From contig NZ_CP046128.1 in assembly GCF_038738535.1 (NCBI RefSeq), positions 2,108,001 through 2,172,000 on the forward strand: DNA of 64,000 bases, read 5' to 3'. The position numbers were made by a program, and so were the translations under genes. The notes beneath the pieces were generated by a model. That model was given only the letters and a program-made list of their open reading frames with translations. It made no database searches and had not been told where the DNA came from. The DNA comes from Bacillus pumilus. Lineage in GTDB: Bacteria; Bacillota; Bacilli; Bacillales; Bacillaceae. This document shows, one piece after another, positions 38,920-47,449 of this stretch; position 1 is the first letter of the stretch, and each line of letters begins with the position of its first letter.

Positions 38920-39371
38920 GATGTAGGAACCACCCCTTTATATATGAAAAAAACGGCTTCATACACCTTACCAGATTCATCTGTGACTTTCAGGATGGCT
39001 CTATATTGATTCGTTCTGACACGAAATTCTTTCACCTTTTGCAATAAAGGAAGATGGCCTGCTTGATCCATTCGCTTCCGAAGCATCTCTTGATATGGCT
39101 CAATCGTTACCACTCGCCCTTGACTAGATACATACTCTAACGCTTTACCTCCTTGCACCGATCTAACAGCCGTTGCACGGCTTAATTCCTCATCTAATTG
39201 CAGGACAGTCTGTTTCCACTCCATTTGTGAAAATCGGTTAATCTCTTCAAAAGGACGGGCTTTCTCAGCTGTAGAAAAGATTAGTACACAGCCAAAAGAA
39301 AGGAACAAAAATAGCTGTAATTGCCACAAAGCCTGGACAAGGGTAAAACCTTGTTCACCGTTCAGCAACAT
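38916..39371 (-). CDS. comGF: Competence pseudopilus minor protein ComGF
   Basis: Pseudopilin with GEQGFTLVQALWQLQLFLFL near the N terminus, a type IV prepilin site (G/F). I place the start at the ATG at 39371 (151 aa). A longer in-frame ATG at 39491 would read through most of comGE. Confidence 0.88.
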   Translation of the reverse strand: MLLNGEQGFTLVQALWQLQLFLFLSFGCVLIFSTAEKARPFEEINRFSQMEWKQTVLQLDEELSRATAVRSVQGGKALEYVSSQGRVVTIEPYQEMLRKRMDQAGHLPLLQKVKEFRVRTNQYRAILKVTDESGKVYEAVFFIYKGVVPTS

Positions 39372-39672
39372 GGTGAAAGCATATGGTCTGCTTTTTTTGT
39401 ATTTTGTATGATACACATCCCTTCTCTTTACTCCAATTGAATACATATGTGACGTCGCCTCGTTTCTTTTTGACAGAAGGTTTTGTACCATCTATGAACG
39501 ATTCATTCATCTGTTCATGCAAGATTTGGTAAGCTTCAAGTTTGGCTCTTACTTCATTTTTCCCTATCATGATTTTTTCATAGGCTGGCATGAGCACAAG
39601 GGCTGCAAATAGGAAGATATGACAAGCAAACAGCGCCTCAATCGTACTAAACCCTCTATTGTTTTTGAACAT
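39355..39672 (-). CDS. comGE: Competence pseudopilus minor protein ComGE
   Basis: Short pseudopilin with NNRGFSTIEALFACHIFLFA prepilin motif (G/F followed by E at +5). Length is 105 residues. It overlaps both comGD and comGF. Confidence 0.9.
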   Translation of the reverse strand: MFKNNRGFSTIEALFACHIFLFAALVLMPAYEKIMIGKNEVRAKLEAYQILHEQMNESFIDGTKPSVKKKRGDVTYVFNWSKEKGCVSYKIQKKQTICFHHVAER

Positions 39673-40102
39673 GGATTCGCCCGCTTCCTAAATAGATCGT
39701 GAGTTTATACGTTTGACTGCCAAATTGAATGATGAGAGACCCGCCGCTGCTTGGATGTCCGTTTACATTAAAATAGATACCTTGTGGAAATGTAGAAGCC
39801 TTAATGCTTCCCTTTTGATGCTGAAAAGAAGCAATGACTTCGCCATCCTTTTGATCGATTACCTGATACGATACATGTGGCGGATGGAATTCAACATACA
39901 CACGTGTTTTTTTGATAAATGCAGTATAAGCAGCCAATTGAAAATCTTGTTTCATGATGTCCACTTGTCTTTTGGCTTCAGCGCCTTCTATTAAATTTGG
40001 GATTTTTCCTCCTATGATCGACAATAGAATCGATAGAACAAGTAAGATCATTAGCTGTTCAATGAGGGTAAAACCCTTCTCATGAAAAATCAATTTATTC
40101 AT
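39656..40102 (-). CDS. comGD: Competence pseudopilus minor protein ComGD
   Basis: Pseudopilin with EKGFTLIEQLMILLVLSILL prepilin signal and 148 residues. It overlaps comGC by 8 bases. Confidence 0.92.
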   Translation of the reverse strand: MNKLIFHEKGFTLIEQLMILLVLSILLSIIGGKIPNLIEGAEAKRQVDIMKQDFQLAAYTAFIKKTRVYVEFHPPHVSYQVIDQKDGEVIASFQHQKGSIKASTFPQGIYFNVNGHPSSGGSLIIQFGSQTYKLTIYLGSGRIHVQKQ

Positions 40103-40388
40103 GCTTCACATGGCCGTTTTGAATGACAATCGCTTTTCCATTAGGACACGTTAATCCCTTTTTGACATAGCCTTCTTTTTCTAATTCAGCTAAAGATGGT
40201 GTCTTGCCATCATGCTCTAATTCATATGCCATCACCTGTGTGCTCACCATTGATTTAAGCCCTTCACAGCCCTTTGCTTGAATCGTTTGGTGGTGACGAG
40301 TGATATTCGGAATGGTAATAAGTAAAAGAATCGAAATCACGAGCATGACAATTAACATTTCTAACAGGGTAAATCCTTTATCATTCAT
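40095..40388 (-). CDS. comGC: Major competence pseudopilin ComGC
   Basis: Main subunit of the transformation pseudopilus. In 97 residues, DKGFTLLEMLIVMLVISILL gives the prepilin cleavage site (G/F). A pair of cysteines (KGCEG, LTCPNG) probably forms the known intramolecular disulfide. The start is the ATG at 40388. Confidence 0.95.
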   Translation of the reverse strand: MNDKGFTLLEMLIVMLVISILLLITIPNITRHHQTIQAKGCEGLKSMVSTQVMAYELEHDGKTPSLAELEKEGYVKKGLTCPNGKAIVIQNGHVKHE

Positions 40389-40404
40389 GTCTTTGTCCTC
40401 CTTC

Positions 40405-41445
40405 TTACACTTGCTCCATGAGTTGATACATTGGTAAAAGAATAGATAGATACACAATGAGTATAAGAAGTGCTGTCACACCATAGATAACCGGCTGCAG
40501 CCACGAAATCCATTTTTCAATTTTCAGCTCTGCATTCTCTAATAGAAATTGGCTGTACGTGTACATTTCTCTTGCAAGCATCCCGCTCGCTTCACCATGC
40601 TCGATGACGGCTGCAAAATGTTTCTCGAAAAAAGGAGACGAGCTTACTTGATGTGCCATGCTTTCTCCTTTTCTTAGCTCTTCAATCATCTGTTCTGATA
40701 TTTCTTGAAGAAAGGGTAAGTAGCTTTGCTGTTTAAAAGCTAGCAAGCTCTCGTACATCGATAATCCAGCTTGAAGCAGTCCGCTTAACTGAAGAGAGAA
40801 AAGGTACGTATGCAACAGCCGCATTCCTTTATATAAAAAAGGAAACCTGCTTATCACCCTCAGCTTCTCAAGGGTGGACTTTTTCCTAAAAAAGACAGCA
40901 TAGTATCCGGTCAAACAGATACACACACAGCCGATGAGGAGGAGAGAAACATGCAGCAATTGAAAAAGTCCAAACATACCTTGAATCAGCCATGACATTC
41001 GGGTATCCATCGAGGAGTACAAGAGAGAAAATTGAGGAATGATCATTTGCTGAACGAGTATGAGCACGACCAAAACCGTAAAGATGAGGAAGATCGGGTA
41101 ACGTAACATGCGTTTAAACGTGTCTACCTGTTTGATTTTTTTCTCTAAAAACCGCGCGCTTTGTTCAAGTGCTTGTGCTAGACTGCCATGCTTTTCGGAG
41201 AAACTTAATATGGCAATGACTTCCCGCTGAAATTGGAGTCTCTCCAGCACCACATAAAAAGGCTCCCCTTCGAGCAGCCACTGAATGCCCGGTGTTAATT
41301 GCTGCTGCTGCTCATTCGACAACTGGATATTCACCATCGTTAATGCCTCAATCACTGTATATCCAGCCTGAATCAATTGAGCAAGTTTTGATAGACATTC
41401 CGCTTGGTCCTTTTTCGACCATGCTTTAGAGGCTTGCTTCTTCAT
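40405..41445 (-). CDS. comGB: Competence assembly membrane protein ComGB
   Basis: GspF-family inner membrane protein that anchors pseudopilus assembly. In 346 residues, three membrane helices lie at about 110-132, 155-180 and 318-340. It overlaps the end of comGA by 20 bases. Confidence 0.94.
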   Translation of the reverse strand: MKKQASKAWSKKDQAECLSKLAQLIQAGYTVIEALTMVNIQLSNEQQQQLTPGIQWLLEGEPFYVVLERLQFQREVIAILSFSEKHGSLAQALEQSARFLEKKIKQVDTFKRMLRYPIFLIFTVLVVLILVQQMIIPQFSLLYSSMDTRMSWLIQGMFGLFQLLHVSLLLIGCVCICLTGYYAVFFRKKSTLEKLRVISRFPFLYKGMRLLHTYLFSLQLSGLLQAGLSMYESLLAFKQQSYLPFLQEISEQMIEELRKGESMAHQVSSSPFFEKHFAAVIEHGEASGMLAREMYTYSQFLLENAELKIEKWISWLQPVIYGVTALLILIVYLSILLPMYQLMEQV

Positions 41446-42494
41446 AAACCCAGCGATGATAGGTATTTTTCGATAAATAGCCTAGTGCCACTCCTTTACG
41501 AATTAATCTTTGCAGTGTTTCATATGACGAGTGAGCATATTCTCCTTTAGCCTCCTTGATACACTCACCAAGCTCCTTTCCGAACAGCAGTTCAAATACA
41601 TTTGTTCGTCTGACCGGTCGATTTAATTTACAGTAAAGCTGACATGTTTCTCCGCAAAAAGGACAGGTGAGCTCGATTAATCGCTGCGCAGCAATCGCAA
41701 CCATCGTTTGTTCGAGTTCATTCATTGTGACACCAAATTCAAGCATACGATAAAGGGCTCCTTTTGCATTTTTCGCATGGAGCGTACTCATCACTAAATG
41801 GCCTGTCAGTGCTGCTCTAATTGCCGTTCGGGCCGTTTCGGCATCTCTTATTTCTCCTAGCACAATCAGATCTGGATCATGTCTTAAAATAGCACGTAAT
41901 CCTGCGGCATATGTGATGCCGGCTTTTTCATTCACTTGAACCTGTAACACTTCTTCATTTCTTGTTTCCACAGGATCTTCAAGTGTAATAATATTTCGGT
42001 TGAAATTCTTTTTTGCAAACTGGATTAATGAATAAAGGGTTGTTGTTTTCCCTGAATTTGTTGGACCGGTAAATAAAATCAGCCCATGCGAATGATTCAA
42101 AAATGATAATAACCTGGTGGAGGCTTTCGGAAATAGTGACAGATGTTTTATTTTTGGAACATGATCCTGCGGCAATATTCTAATCACTAAGCTCTCATCA
42201 TTTACAGTTGGTAAGGTAGACATCCGAATAAACACCTGGCCGCTTCTTAGCATCACAGCTAGTGACCCATTTTGCGGCCTCCTTTTTTCCCCTATATCCA
42301 TGGATGGAAAATTTAAAATGAGCAATGAGCCGCTCGCCGCTTTTTTTATCAATGGTTCGCTGCTGAATTAAATCTGAGTCTACGCGGAAAGATACCGACG
42401 CTTCCTTTTCTTTTGGAACAATATGCACATCAGATGCTCTCATGCGGCATGCTTCTTCTAGCAGCTCTTGTCCCAAATATTCAATACCATACAA
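41426..42494 (-). pseudogene. comGA: comGA, competence ATPase, broken by frameshift
   Basis: GspE-type ATPase for pseudopilus assembly. Residues LGQELLEEACRMRASDVHIV to RLIAHFKF read in one frame from a TTG at 42494. The rest, from SMDIGEKRRPQNGS through Walker A GPTNSGKT to the stop at 41426, reads in another. Seven bases instead of the expected nine lie between the FKF codons and the ATG of MDIGE, so the break is at 42302-42308. In the first frame translation stops at 42198. It could be a real mutation or a sequencing error. Confidence 0.9.
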
Positions 42495-42546
42495 ATGGTT
42501 CACTCCCTTCTCTGACCATATTGTAAGTTGGAGGAACCTGTCTGAC

Positions 42547-42559
42547 AAAAGAGCATTTT
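42547..42559. promoter_or_regulatory. ComK box (AT-box) upstream of comGA
   Basis: AAAAGAGCATTTT fits the ComK consensus AAAA-N5-TTTT exactly, about 55 bases upstream of the comGA start. Confidence 0.65.
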
Positions 42560-42606
42560 ATCATTTTAACGACTAATCATGCGAAAAAATCATCAGCTTG
42601 CGATGG

Positions 42607-42619
42607 AAAACGTGGTTTT
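42607..42619. promoter_or_regulatory. Second ComK box upstream of comGA
   Basis: AAAACGTGGTTTT fits AAAA-N5-TTTT exactly. It is 47 bases from the first box. Confidence 0.6.
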
Positions 42620-42634
42620 TTAAAAAAGAGCATA

Positions 42635-42669
42635 TAAAAAAACCTGACTTTTACAAGTGCAGGTTTTTT
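42635..42669 (-). terminator. Terminator of rsbRD
   Basis: AACCTG/CAGGTT and ACTT/AAGT stems form a hairpin after the rsbRD stop, followed by a T run on the minus strand. Confidence 0.9.
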
Positions 42670-42671
42670 GG

Positions 42672-43544
42672 TCATGTTGCTTCTTGCGGCTGTTCTTCAA
42701 AAATACGAAATCCTCTTTTTTCTAAAGCTTTTGCAAGGCTGTGTTCAGTATTTACTTTTGAGAAATCAATGCCCAATTTCACGACGGTTTGAGCAATTTC
42801 TGGGCGGATGCCTGAAATAATCGTCTCGATTCCTAGAAGCTTCGCACTATCCACCACTTTAAAGAGCTGATAAGCAACCATCGTATCAACGACCGGTACG
42901 CCTGATATATCAATAAACAAATGCGTTAGACGCAGTCTTGAAGCCTGTTCTAGTACGGATTCTAGAATAATTTTGGCCCGGTACGTATCAATCTCTCCGA
43001 TGAGCGGCAAAATCCCAATTTCCTTTGAAACTGGAATAACAGGAGCACTCAGTTCCTGAATCATCTCTCTTTGTGCATTTAGCTGACTCAGTGTCACACG
43101 GTCGTATTCTTCTGATAAACGCTCGATCATATTATCAAACGTGGAATGAAAATGCTGATTCCACCCGCACACATCTTGGAGCGTCACTTCAAGCTCGGTT
43201 TCTAGTATGAATTTCTCGATTCTCGAACAGAAAATCTGACGGAATATCTTAAATTGTCCAATGATTTCATATAAAGGCACCTCGTGAACGGCTCGATCAC
43301 GTGCAATATCAACAGACCATTTTTTTAAATGATTTTCTACTTTGTCTGACAGCGTCACAAGCGTTGCTGCAATGGTTTGAATAAACGCTGTGTTCTGTTC
43401 CTTCAGCTTCATTTCCGTTTCCTCTGAAGCATGTTTGGAATATAATGAGCCTTCTTCTGTTCTTGTTTTCAGCCATTCTTCGGTCATGATAGGGGCTTCT
43501 TTTAGGATAAATTCATATAATTGCTTAGATTTTTCATTTTTCAT
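42672..43544 (-). CDS. rsbRD: RsbR-type stressosome co-antagonist RsbRD
   Basis: Stressosome protein that relays stress to SigB. In 290 residues, an N-terminal helical sensor-like domain (about 1-150) precedes a STAS domain (about 170-285) with LTHLFIDISGVPVVDTMVA. The position next to mgsR and comGA matches yqhA (rsbRD) of B. subtilis. Confidence 0.93.
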   Translation of the reverse strand: MKNEKSKQLYEFILKEAPIMTEEWLKTRTEEGSLYSKHASEETEMKLKEQNTAFIQTIAATLVTLSDKVENHLKKWSVDIARDRAVHEVPLYEIIGQFKIFRQIFCSRIEKFILETELEVTLQDVCGWNQHFHSTFDNMIERLSEEYDRVTLSQLNAQREMIQELSAPVIPVSKEIGILPLIGEIDTYRAKIILESVLEQASRLRLTHLFIDISGVPVVDTMVAYQLFKVVDSAKLLGIETIISGIRPEIAQTVVKLGIDFSKVNTEHSLAKALEKRGFRIFEEQPQEAT

Positions 43545-43642
43545 TTACTTCTTCCGCTCCTTTTTCACTTAAAACTAGTGACATACAACTTTTATGTATA
43601 AATGACCGCAGATGGTGAACAATATCATTACACGTTTGATAT

Positions 43643-43713
43643 TGGGCTATAGCCAAGTGGTAAGGCAATGGACTTTGACTCCGTGATCGTTGGTTCGAAC
43701 CCAGCTAGCCCAG
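43643..43713 (+). tRNA. tRNA-Gln (anticodon TTG)
   Basis: Acceptor stem TGGGCTA/TAGCCCA with discriminator G, D arm AGCC...GGCA, anticodon stem ATGGA/TCCGT with loop CTTTGAC giving anticodon TTG, and T arm with GGTTCGAACC. No CCA is encoded. 71 bases. Confidence 0.97.
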
Positions 43714-43724
43714 TTCAGCACAAA

Positions 43725-43768
43725 AACGAAGACGGCTGAAGAATGTTTCAGCTGATCTTCGTTTTTTA
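43725..43768. terminator. Bidirectional terminator between tRNA-Gln and mgsR
   Basis: AACGAAGA/TCTTCGTT and CTGAA/TTCAG arms with a T run on the plus strand and As on the other side. It serves the tRNA and the converging mgsR gene. Confidence 0.88.
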
Positions 43769-44149
43769 TTAGGAAACCGATTGATGAATCGCTTTCTTTT
43801 TTGATATTTTCATGAGTTCCCCGGGATTATAGCCTACTACCAATTTATTTCCATCAAGGATAATTGGTCTCCGGAGCAGTTTTGGTTTTTCAATGAGAAG
43901 CTGAAGAACCTCGTTTACTTTTAAATCATTAATATTTAAATTTAAGCTTTTAAAAGCCTGGCTTCGTGTGGCTAAAATTTCATCCATTCCTTCTGTTGTT
44001 AAGGAAAGAATCTTTTTTAATTCATCTAGGGTTGGCGTTTCTCTGAAAAGGTGACGCTCTTTAAAATCAATTTGATTCGCCTTTAGCCAATGTTTTGTTT
44101 TGCGGCAAGACGTGCAGCTCGGGTATGAATAAAAAGTAATGTCACTCAT
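43769..44149 (-). CDS. mgsR: Spx-family stress regulator MgsR
   Basis: ArsC/Spx-like transcription regulator that controls a SigB sub-regulon. In 126 residues, the redox motif CTSC is at Cys12/Cys15, and RPIILDGNKLVVGYNPGEL is at the C-terminal part. It is adjacent to rsbRD, as in B. subtilis (yqgZ). Confidence 0.94.
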   Translation of the reverse strand: MSDITFYSYPSCTSCRKTKHWLKANQIDFKERHLFRETPTLDELKKILSLTTEGMDEILATRSQAFKSLNLNINDLKVNEVLQLLIEKPKLLRRPIILDGNKLVVGYNPGELMKISKKKAIHQSVS

Positions 44150-44362
44150 TAGTCTTCCTCCTTAGGTCGTTAACCTTTTCTCTTATGGAGTAAGTACCCT
44201 CATGTATTTCGGCATAAACACGTTTTGATCACTTTTTCAAAAAAATTTTTTCTACTTGTAAAATAAATGTTCACACGTTGTCAAAAATGTAAATGTTTAC
44301 ATAACAAGTGGTGATCAGCTATAATATGAATCAAAGGGGTTTTTTTAAGGGGAGGGAAAGAA

Positions 44363-44605
44363 ATGAATCGCATGTTCCGCGTGCTTGGCTTTTGGACGGG
44401 TATTTTTGCTGTCATGTTCTATTTAGGGCATATGAAAGATGCATCGTTGCTGTTCTTCGGTCAAACCGTTCTTTTTGTATTTTTATCCTACTTGAATTTA
44501 TCCGAAAGAATGTATATTTACATTTTCGGAGCGTACTTGACGATTTTCTTTGCCGGATTTACATATTATTCGATCTTCATCATGGTTCCCGGTACCGGAC
44601 ATTAA
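44363..44605 (+). CDS. yqgY: DUF2626 membrane protein YqgY
   Basis: Three hydrophobic helices in 80 residues. The start context is GGGGAGGGAAAGAAATG. The function is unknown. Confidence 0.9.
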   Translation: MNRMFRVLGFWTGIFAVMFYLGHMKDASLLFFGQTVLFVFLSYLNLSERMYIYIFGAYLTIFFAGFTYYSIFIMVPGTGH

Positions 44606-44608
44606 TTG

Positions 44609-44642
44609 AAAAAAGCGTCTCTTTAAAAAGAGATGCTTTTTT
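44609..44642. terminator. Bidirectional terminator between yqgY and yqgX
   Basis: AAAAAAGC/GCTTTTTT ends with an inner TCTCTTT/AAAGAGA stem. Confidence 0.9.
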
Positions 44643-44653
44643 CATACCTGTGT

Positions 44654-45301
44654 TTAAAGAGAAAAACCATTGATAAACGGATTTTGCTCCTGCTCTGTGA
44701 GTACAGTGGTTTCACCGCCATGTCCACTTAAAATAAGAGTTGATTCTGGTAATGACAACAATTTGTTATGAATCGATTGAAGCAGCACTTCTTGACTGCC
44801 CCCTACTAAATCTGTTCTCCCGATGCCACCTTCGAATAACGTGTCACCAGAAATCACAAATCCTTCTTCCGCCGAATAGTAAGACACACTGCCTGGTGAA
44901 TGCCCAGGTGTATGGAACATCTCTAATGTAAACGATCCAATTTGAAGAGTTCCTTCTGACGTAATTAATTTTTCTGCTTCTTTGACCGTAATTCCATTCC
45001 CAATCAATCGAGCTGAACCGTTTAATTCAGCGTTCGTCAGCCATTCCTTTTCATTCTCGTGTACATAGAGTGGCACTCCCCACTCTGCACGCACCTCATC
45101 TGCCGCACCGATATGATCAAAATGAGCATGTGTCAGTAAGACAGCAAGCGGTGTGAGCTGTTTTTCTTTTATATAGGAAATCAGCTTTTGTGCTTCACCG
45201 CCTGGATCAAAGATTAAGCATTCTCCGTGCTCATTTTTCCAAATATACGCATTCGCTTGTACATAGCCTAGTGGCATTCTTCTCCAATTCATTTTCATCA
45301 C
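44654..45301 (-). CDS. yqgX: Metallo-beta-lactamase-fold hydrolase YqgX
   Basis: Glyoxalase II-like hydrolase with the zinc motif THAHFDHIG, plus TPGHSPGSV and ISGDTLFEGGIG and LSGHGGET. 215 residues. The exact thioester substrate is unknown. Confidence 0.92.
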   Translation of the reverse strand: MMKMNWRRMPLGYVQANAYIWKNEHGECLIFDPGGEAQKLISYIKEKQLTPLAVLLTHAHFDHIGAADEVRAEWGVPLYVHENEKEWLTNAELNGSARLIGNGITVKEAEKLITSEGTLQIGSFTLEMFHTPGHSPGSVSYYSAEEGFVISGDTLFEGGIGRTDLVGGSQEVLLQSIHNKLLSLPESTLILSGHGGETTVLTEQEQNPFINGFSL

Positions 45302-45449
45302 CTACTTTATTCATTCTTTTTTATTATGAAGGCTACACAATAAAAATTCAAACAATCGTCAACTGGAATCTACTCGACAAGCTTTATGAAAACGGTTAAA
45401 ATGAAAAGAAAGGAAATCAAGGGGATTGATGACAAAGGGGGACTTTCAC

Positions 45450-45623
45450 ATGATGCTCGTCATTATTTTTGGTCTAGTCACGATTTTAGCTGCACTCGGG
45501 ATCTATCGCTCACTTAAAAAAGTGAACGTACTTGCGATCGCTTTTGCTGGCGCGACATTTTTGGTTTTTGGATGGTTTACTGTCATGACCATCATCTATA
45601 GCGGTTATCCAACCGCACATTAA
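45450..45623 (+). CDS. yqgW: DUF2759 small membrane protein YqgW
   Basis: Two membrane helices in 57 residues. I use the ATG at 45450 (AGGGGG, 8 bases before). An in-frame ATG at 45426 has no good site. The function is unknown. Confidence 0.85.
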   Translation: MMLVIIFGLVTILAALGIYRSLKKVNVLAIAFAGATFLVFGWFTVMTIIYSGYPTAH

Positions 45624-45648
45624 AAGCCTGCAATAGCAGGCTTTTTTT
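45622..45648. terminator. Terminator between yqgW and yqgV
   Basis: AAAAGCCTGC/GCAGGCTTTT stem with AATA loop and a T run, serving yqgW; As on the other side may serve yqgV. Confidence 0.93.
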
Positions 45649-45961
45649 ATTGATTCAAGTGCTTATTCACGCTTTCTATTTTACTTGTAAGCGTTGTGGT
45701 TTGATCCCGCCTGTCATCAATGCGGATATTGGTGGCTACGCGGTGCAATCCCTTTTCAAAAGGTGCTTCATGAATGCGCTGAATGACTTCAAATAAAACA
45801 GATAATTCACCTTCAATTAACGTATTCATTGGTGTTAATTGATAATTAATTTTCCCTTCTTTTTGAAAGCCTTCTAAAATTCTTTGTACATCTGCTACAT
45901 AAGCACTGACACTTGGTGTTTCAGTACCTATTGGAATGATGGTCACATCTGCTATGGCCAT
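45647..45961 (-). CDS. yqgV: MTH1187-family thiamine-binding-like protein YqgV
   Basis: YqgV-like ferredoxin-fold protein (DUF77) of 104 residues with IADVTIIPIGTETPSVSAYV. Family members bind thiamine or similar ligands. The start is the ATG at 45961 after GAAAGGGG. The ligand is unproven here. Confidence 0.88.
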   Translation of the reverse strand: MAIADVTIIPIGTETPSVSAYVADVQRILEGFQKEGKINYQLTPMNTLIEGELSVLFEVIQRIHEAPFEKGLHRVATNIRIDDRRDQTTTLTSKIESVNKHLNQ

Positions 45962-46038
45962 GTTTCTTGCCCCTTTCCATTGAATCCTCATGTTTTCTCG
46001 TCCTCATTGTAACCTATTCACAATCAATCATGCCATGC

Positions 46039-47292
46039 TCACGTTGCATTTAAAGAAGGTTTGTCTCGTTCTATCGTCAAATCCGCCCTTTCTACCTTCC
46101 CAATCTTTGTGAATAGAAGCAGGCATATCCCTGACACAGCTTCAATGATGCCGCCAGCCGCAATGACATACCCAGACCCAAATAGTGTCGCCATATAGCC
46201 GCCAATGAGAGCGCCTAACGGAATCATGAAGAAGGAGATCATGTTGATAATCGCATACACTTGCGGCTGATCCTCTGCTTTTACTGACAATTGAATCATT
46301 GTATGTTCAGGCACGTTGACTGCACTAATGGCAGCCCCTAAAGCAAAGGCTGATATAAACACAAGTGGTAAAAATGCGTTCATGCCTGTGATGAAGAACG
46401 AGATTCCATCAACGATCCCGGCACCTATAAACAGCAGCCCATACCGGTTCACTTTTACCTTTGTCAAAACAAACCCCATCAAGAAGGCACCTAGTGCCGT
46501 TGTGACTTTAATAAATGAATAGATAACTGGTCCACTATGTAAATCCTCTGTTAAATAAATAACAGACAATGCTTCCCATGGTGCTGCAGCGAAGTTTGAA
46601 CAGACACAAAAAATCGCCAATGGAAACAAAATATGATGCCTTTTAACAAGTGAAAATCCCCGAATTAATCTTTTTCCATATGATAACCCTTTTTTGGCTT
46701 TATCGATGATGACTTCTGTTTCATATGTAATGATTAATACCAATAAAGCGGACAAGAGATAAAGAGGAATGATCACAAGCATTGTATATCCTACCCCTAC
46801 AAATGCAATCATGACACCACAAATCGTTACCGTCACAAGCCTGACCACATGACTTGCTGATTGGATGGTTGCATTCGCTTTTTGTATGAGGTCCTCATGG
46901 ACAAGCTTTGGAATAATTGATACGGACGCCGGTTCGTAGGAGCCACCAGTCGCCGAATGAAGCAGCATACAGCCAATCACAAGTGCTAATGGCGTGAAAT
47001 CATAAAAGTAACTGACCACGATCACAAGGATTATCGCTCCTCTTGTTAAATCAGCAAAACACATCCAAAATTTCAATTGATGCGGCTTCATCATTGGGGT
47101 AATCAGCGGCCCAACAATGGCTTGCGGAACAAAGCTGACCGCAATAAAAAAAGCTGTTCCAATTGCCCCTTTCCCGCCTAGTACTAAAAGCCACAAGATG
47201 GTGTTGAAAGATAAACTATCAGCTGTTATTTTGCACATTTTAGAAATAAATAAGTAAGTGAAATTCCTTTTCCACAGGCTTTGAGCACTCAA
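46039..47292 (-). CDS. Major facilitator superfamily transporter
   Basis: About 12 membrane helices in 417 residues, with the MFS loop pattern (FADLTRGAIILV, FVLTKVKVNRYG). The substrate is not recognised. It looks like the MFS_3/enterobactin-exporter type. I recall yqgU, a lipoprotein gene, around this position in B. subtilis, so this may be a replacement or insertion. Confidence 0.85.
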   Translation of the reverse strand: MSAQSLWKRNFTYLFISKMCKITADSLSFNTILWLLVLGGKGAIGTAFFIAVSFVPQAIVGPLITPMMKPHQLKFWMCFADLTRGAIILVIVVSYFYDFTPLALVIGCMLLHSATGGSYEPASVSIIPKLVHEDLIQKANATIQSASHVVRLVTVTICGVMIAFVGVGYTMLVIIPLYLLSALLVLIITYETEVIIDKAKKGLSYGKRLIRGFSLVKRHHILFPLAIFCVCSNFAAAPWEALSVIYLTEDLHSGPVIYSFIKVTTALGAFLMGFVLTKVKVNRYGLLFIGAGIVDGISFFITGMNAFLPLVFISAFALGAAISAVNVPEHTMIQLSVKAEDQPQVYAIINMISFFMIPLGALIGGYMATLFGSGYVIAAGGIIEAVSGICLLLFTKIGKVERADLTIERDKPSLNAT

Positions 47293-47424
47293 TGTTCGAC
47301 ATCTCCCTAAAACATATCCTTTTTTTTACATCCGTACTTTTCACAATAGCTCACAAGGCGGCCTCCGTCAATTGCTCTAACATTATTTTTATTGACAATA
47401 AGAAATTGATTCACGTTCAAATGT

Positions 47425-47449
47425 AAAAAGCACCTGACAGGTGCTTTTT
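47425..47449 (-). terminator. Terminator of yqgT
   Basis: AAAAAGCACCTG/CAGGTGCTTTTT forms a 12-bp stem around a single A, overlapping the yqgT stop. Confidence 0.92.

Noticed and set aside
38916-39491. Long N-terminal extension of ComGF
   Set aside because: The extra 40 residues lie inside comGE in another frame and precede the prepilin motif; the ATG at 39371 fits the family better.
42302-42308. Programmed ribosomal frameshift in comGA
   Set aside because: The frames would need a +1 or -2 shift, and no known slippery site with a stimulatory structure is evident; a simple deletion or sequencing error is more likely.
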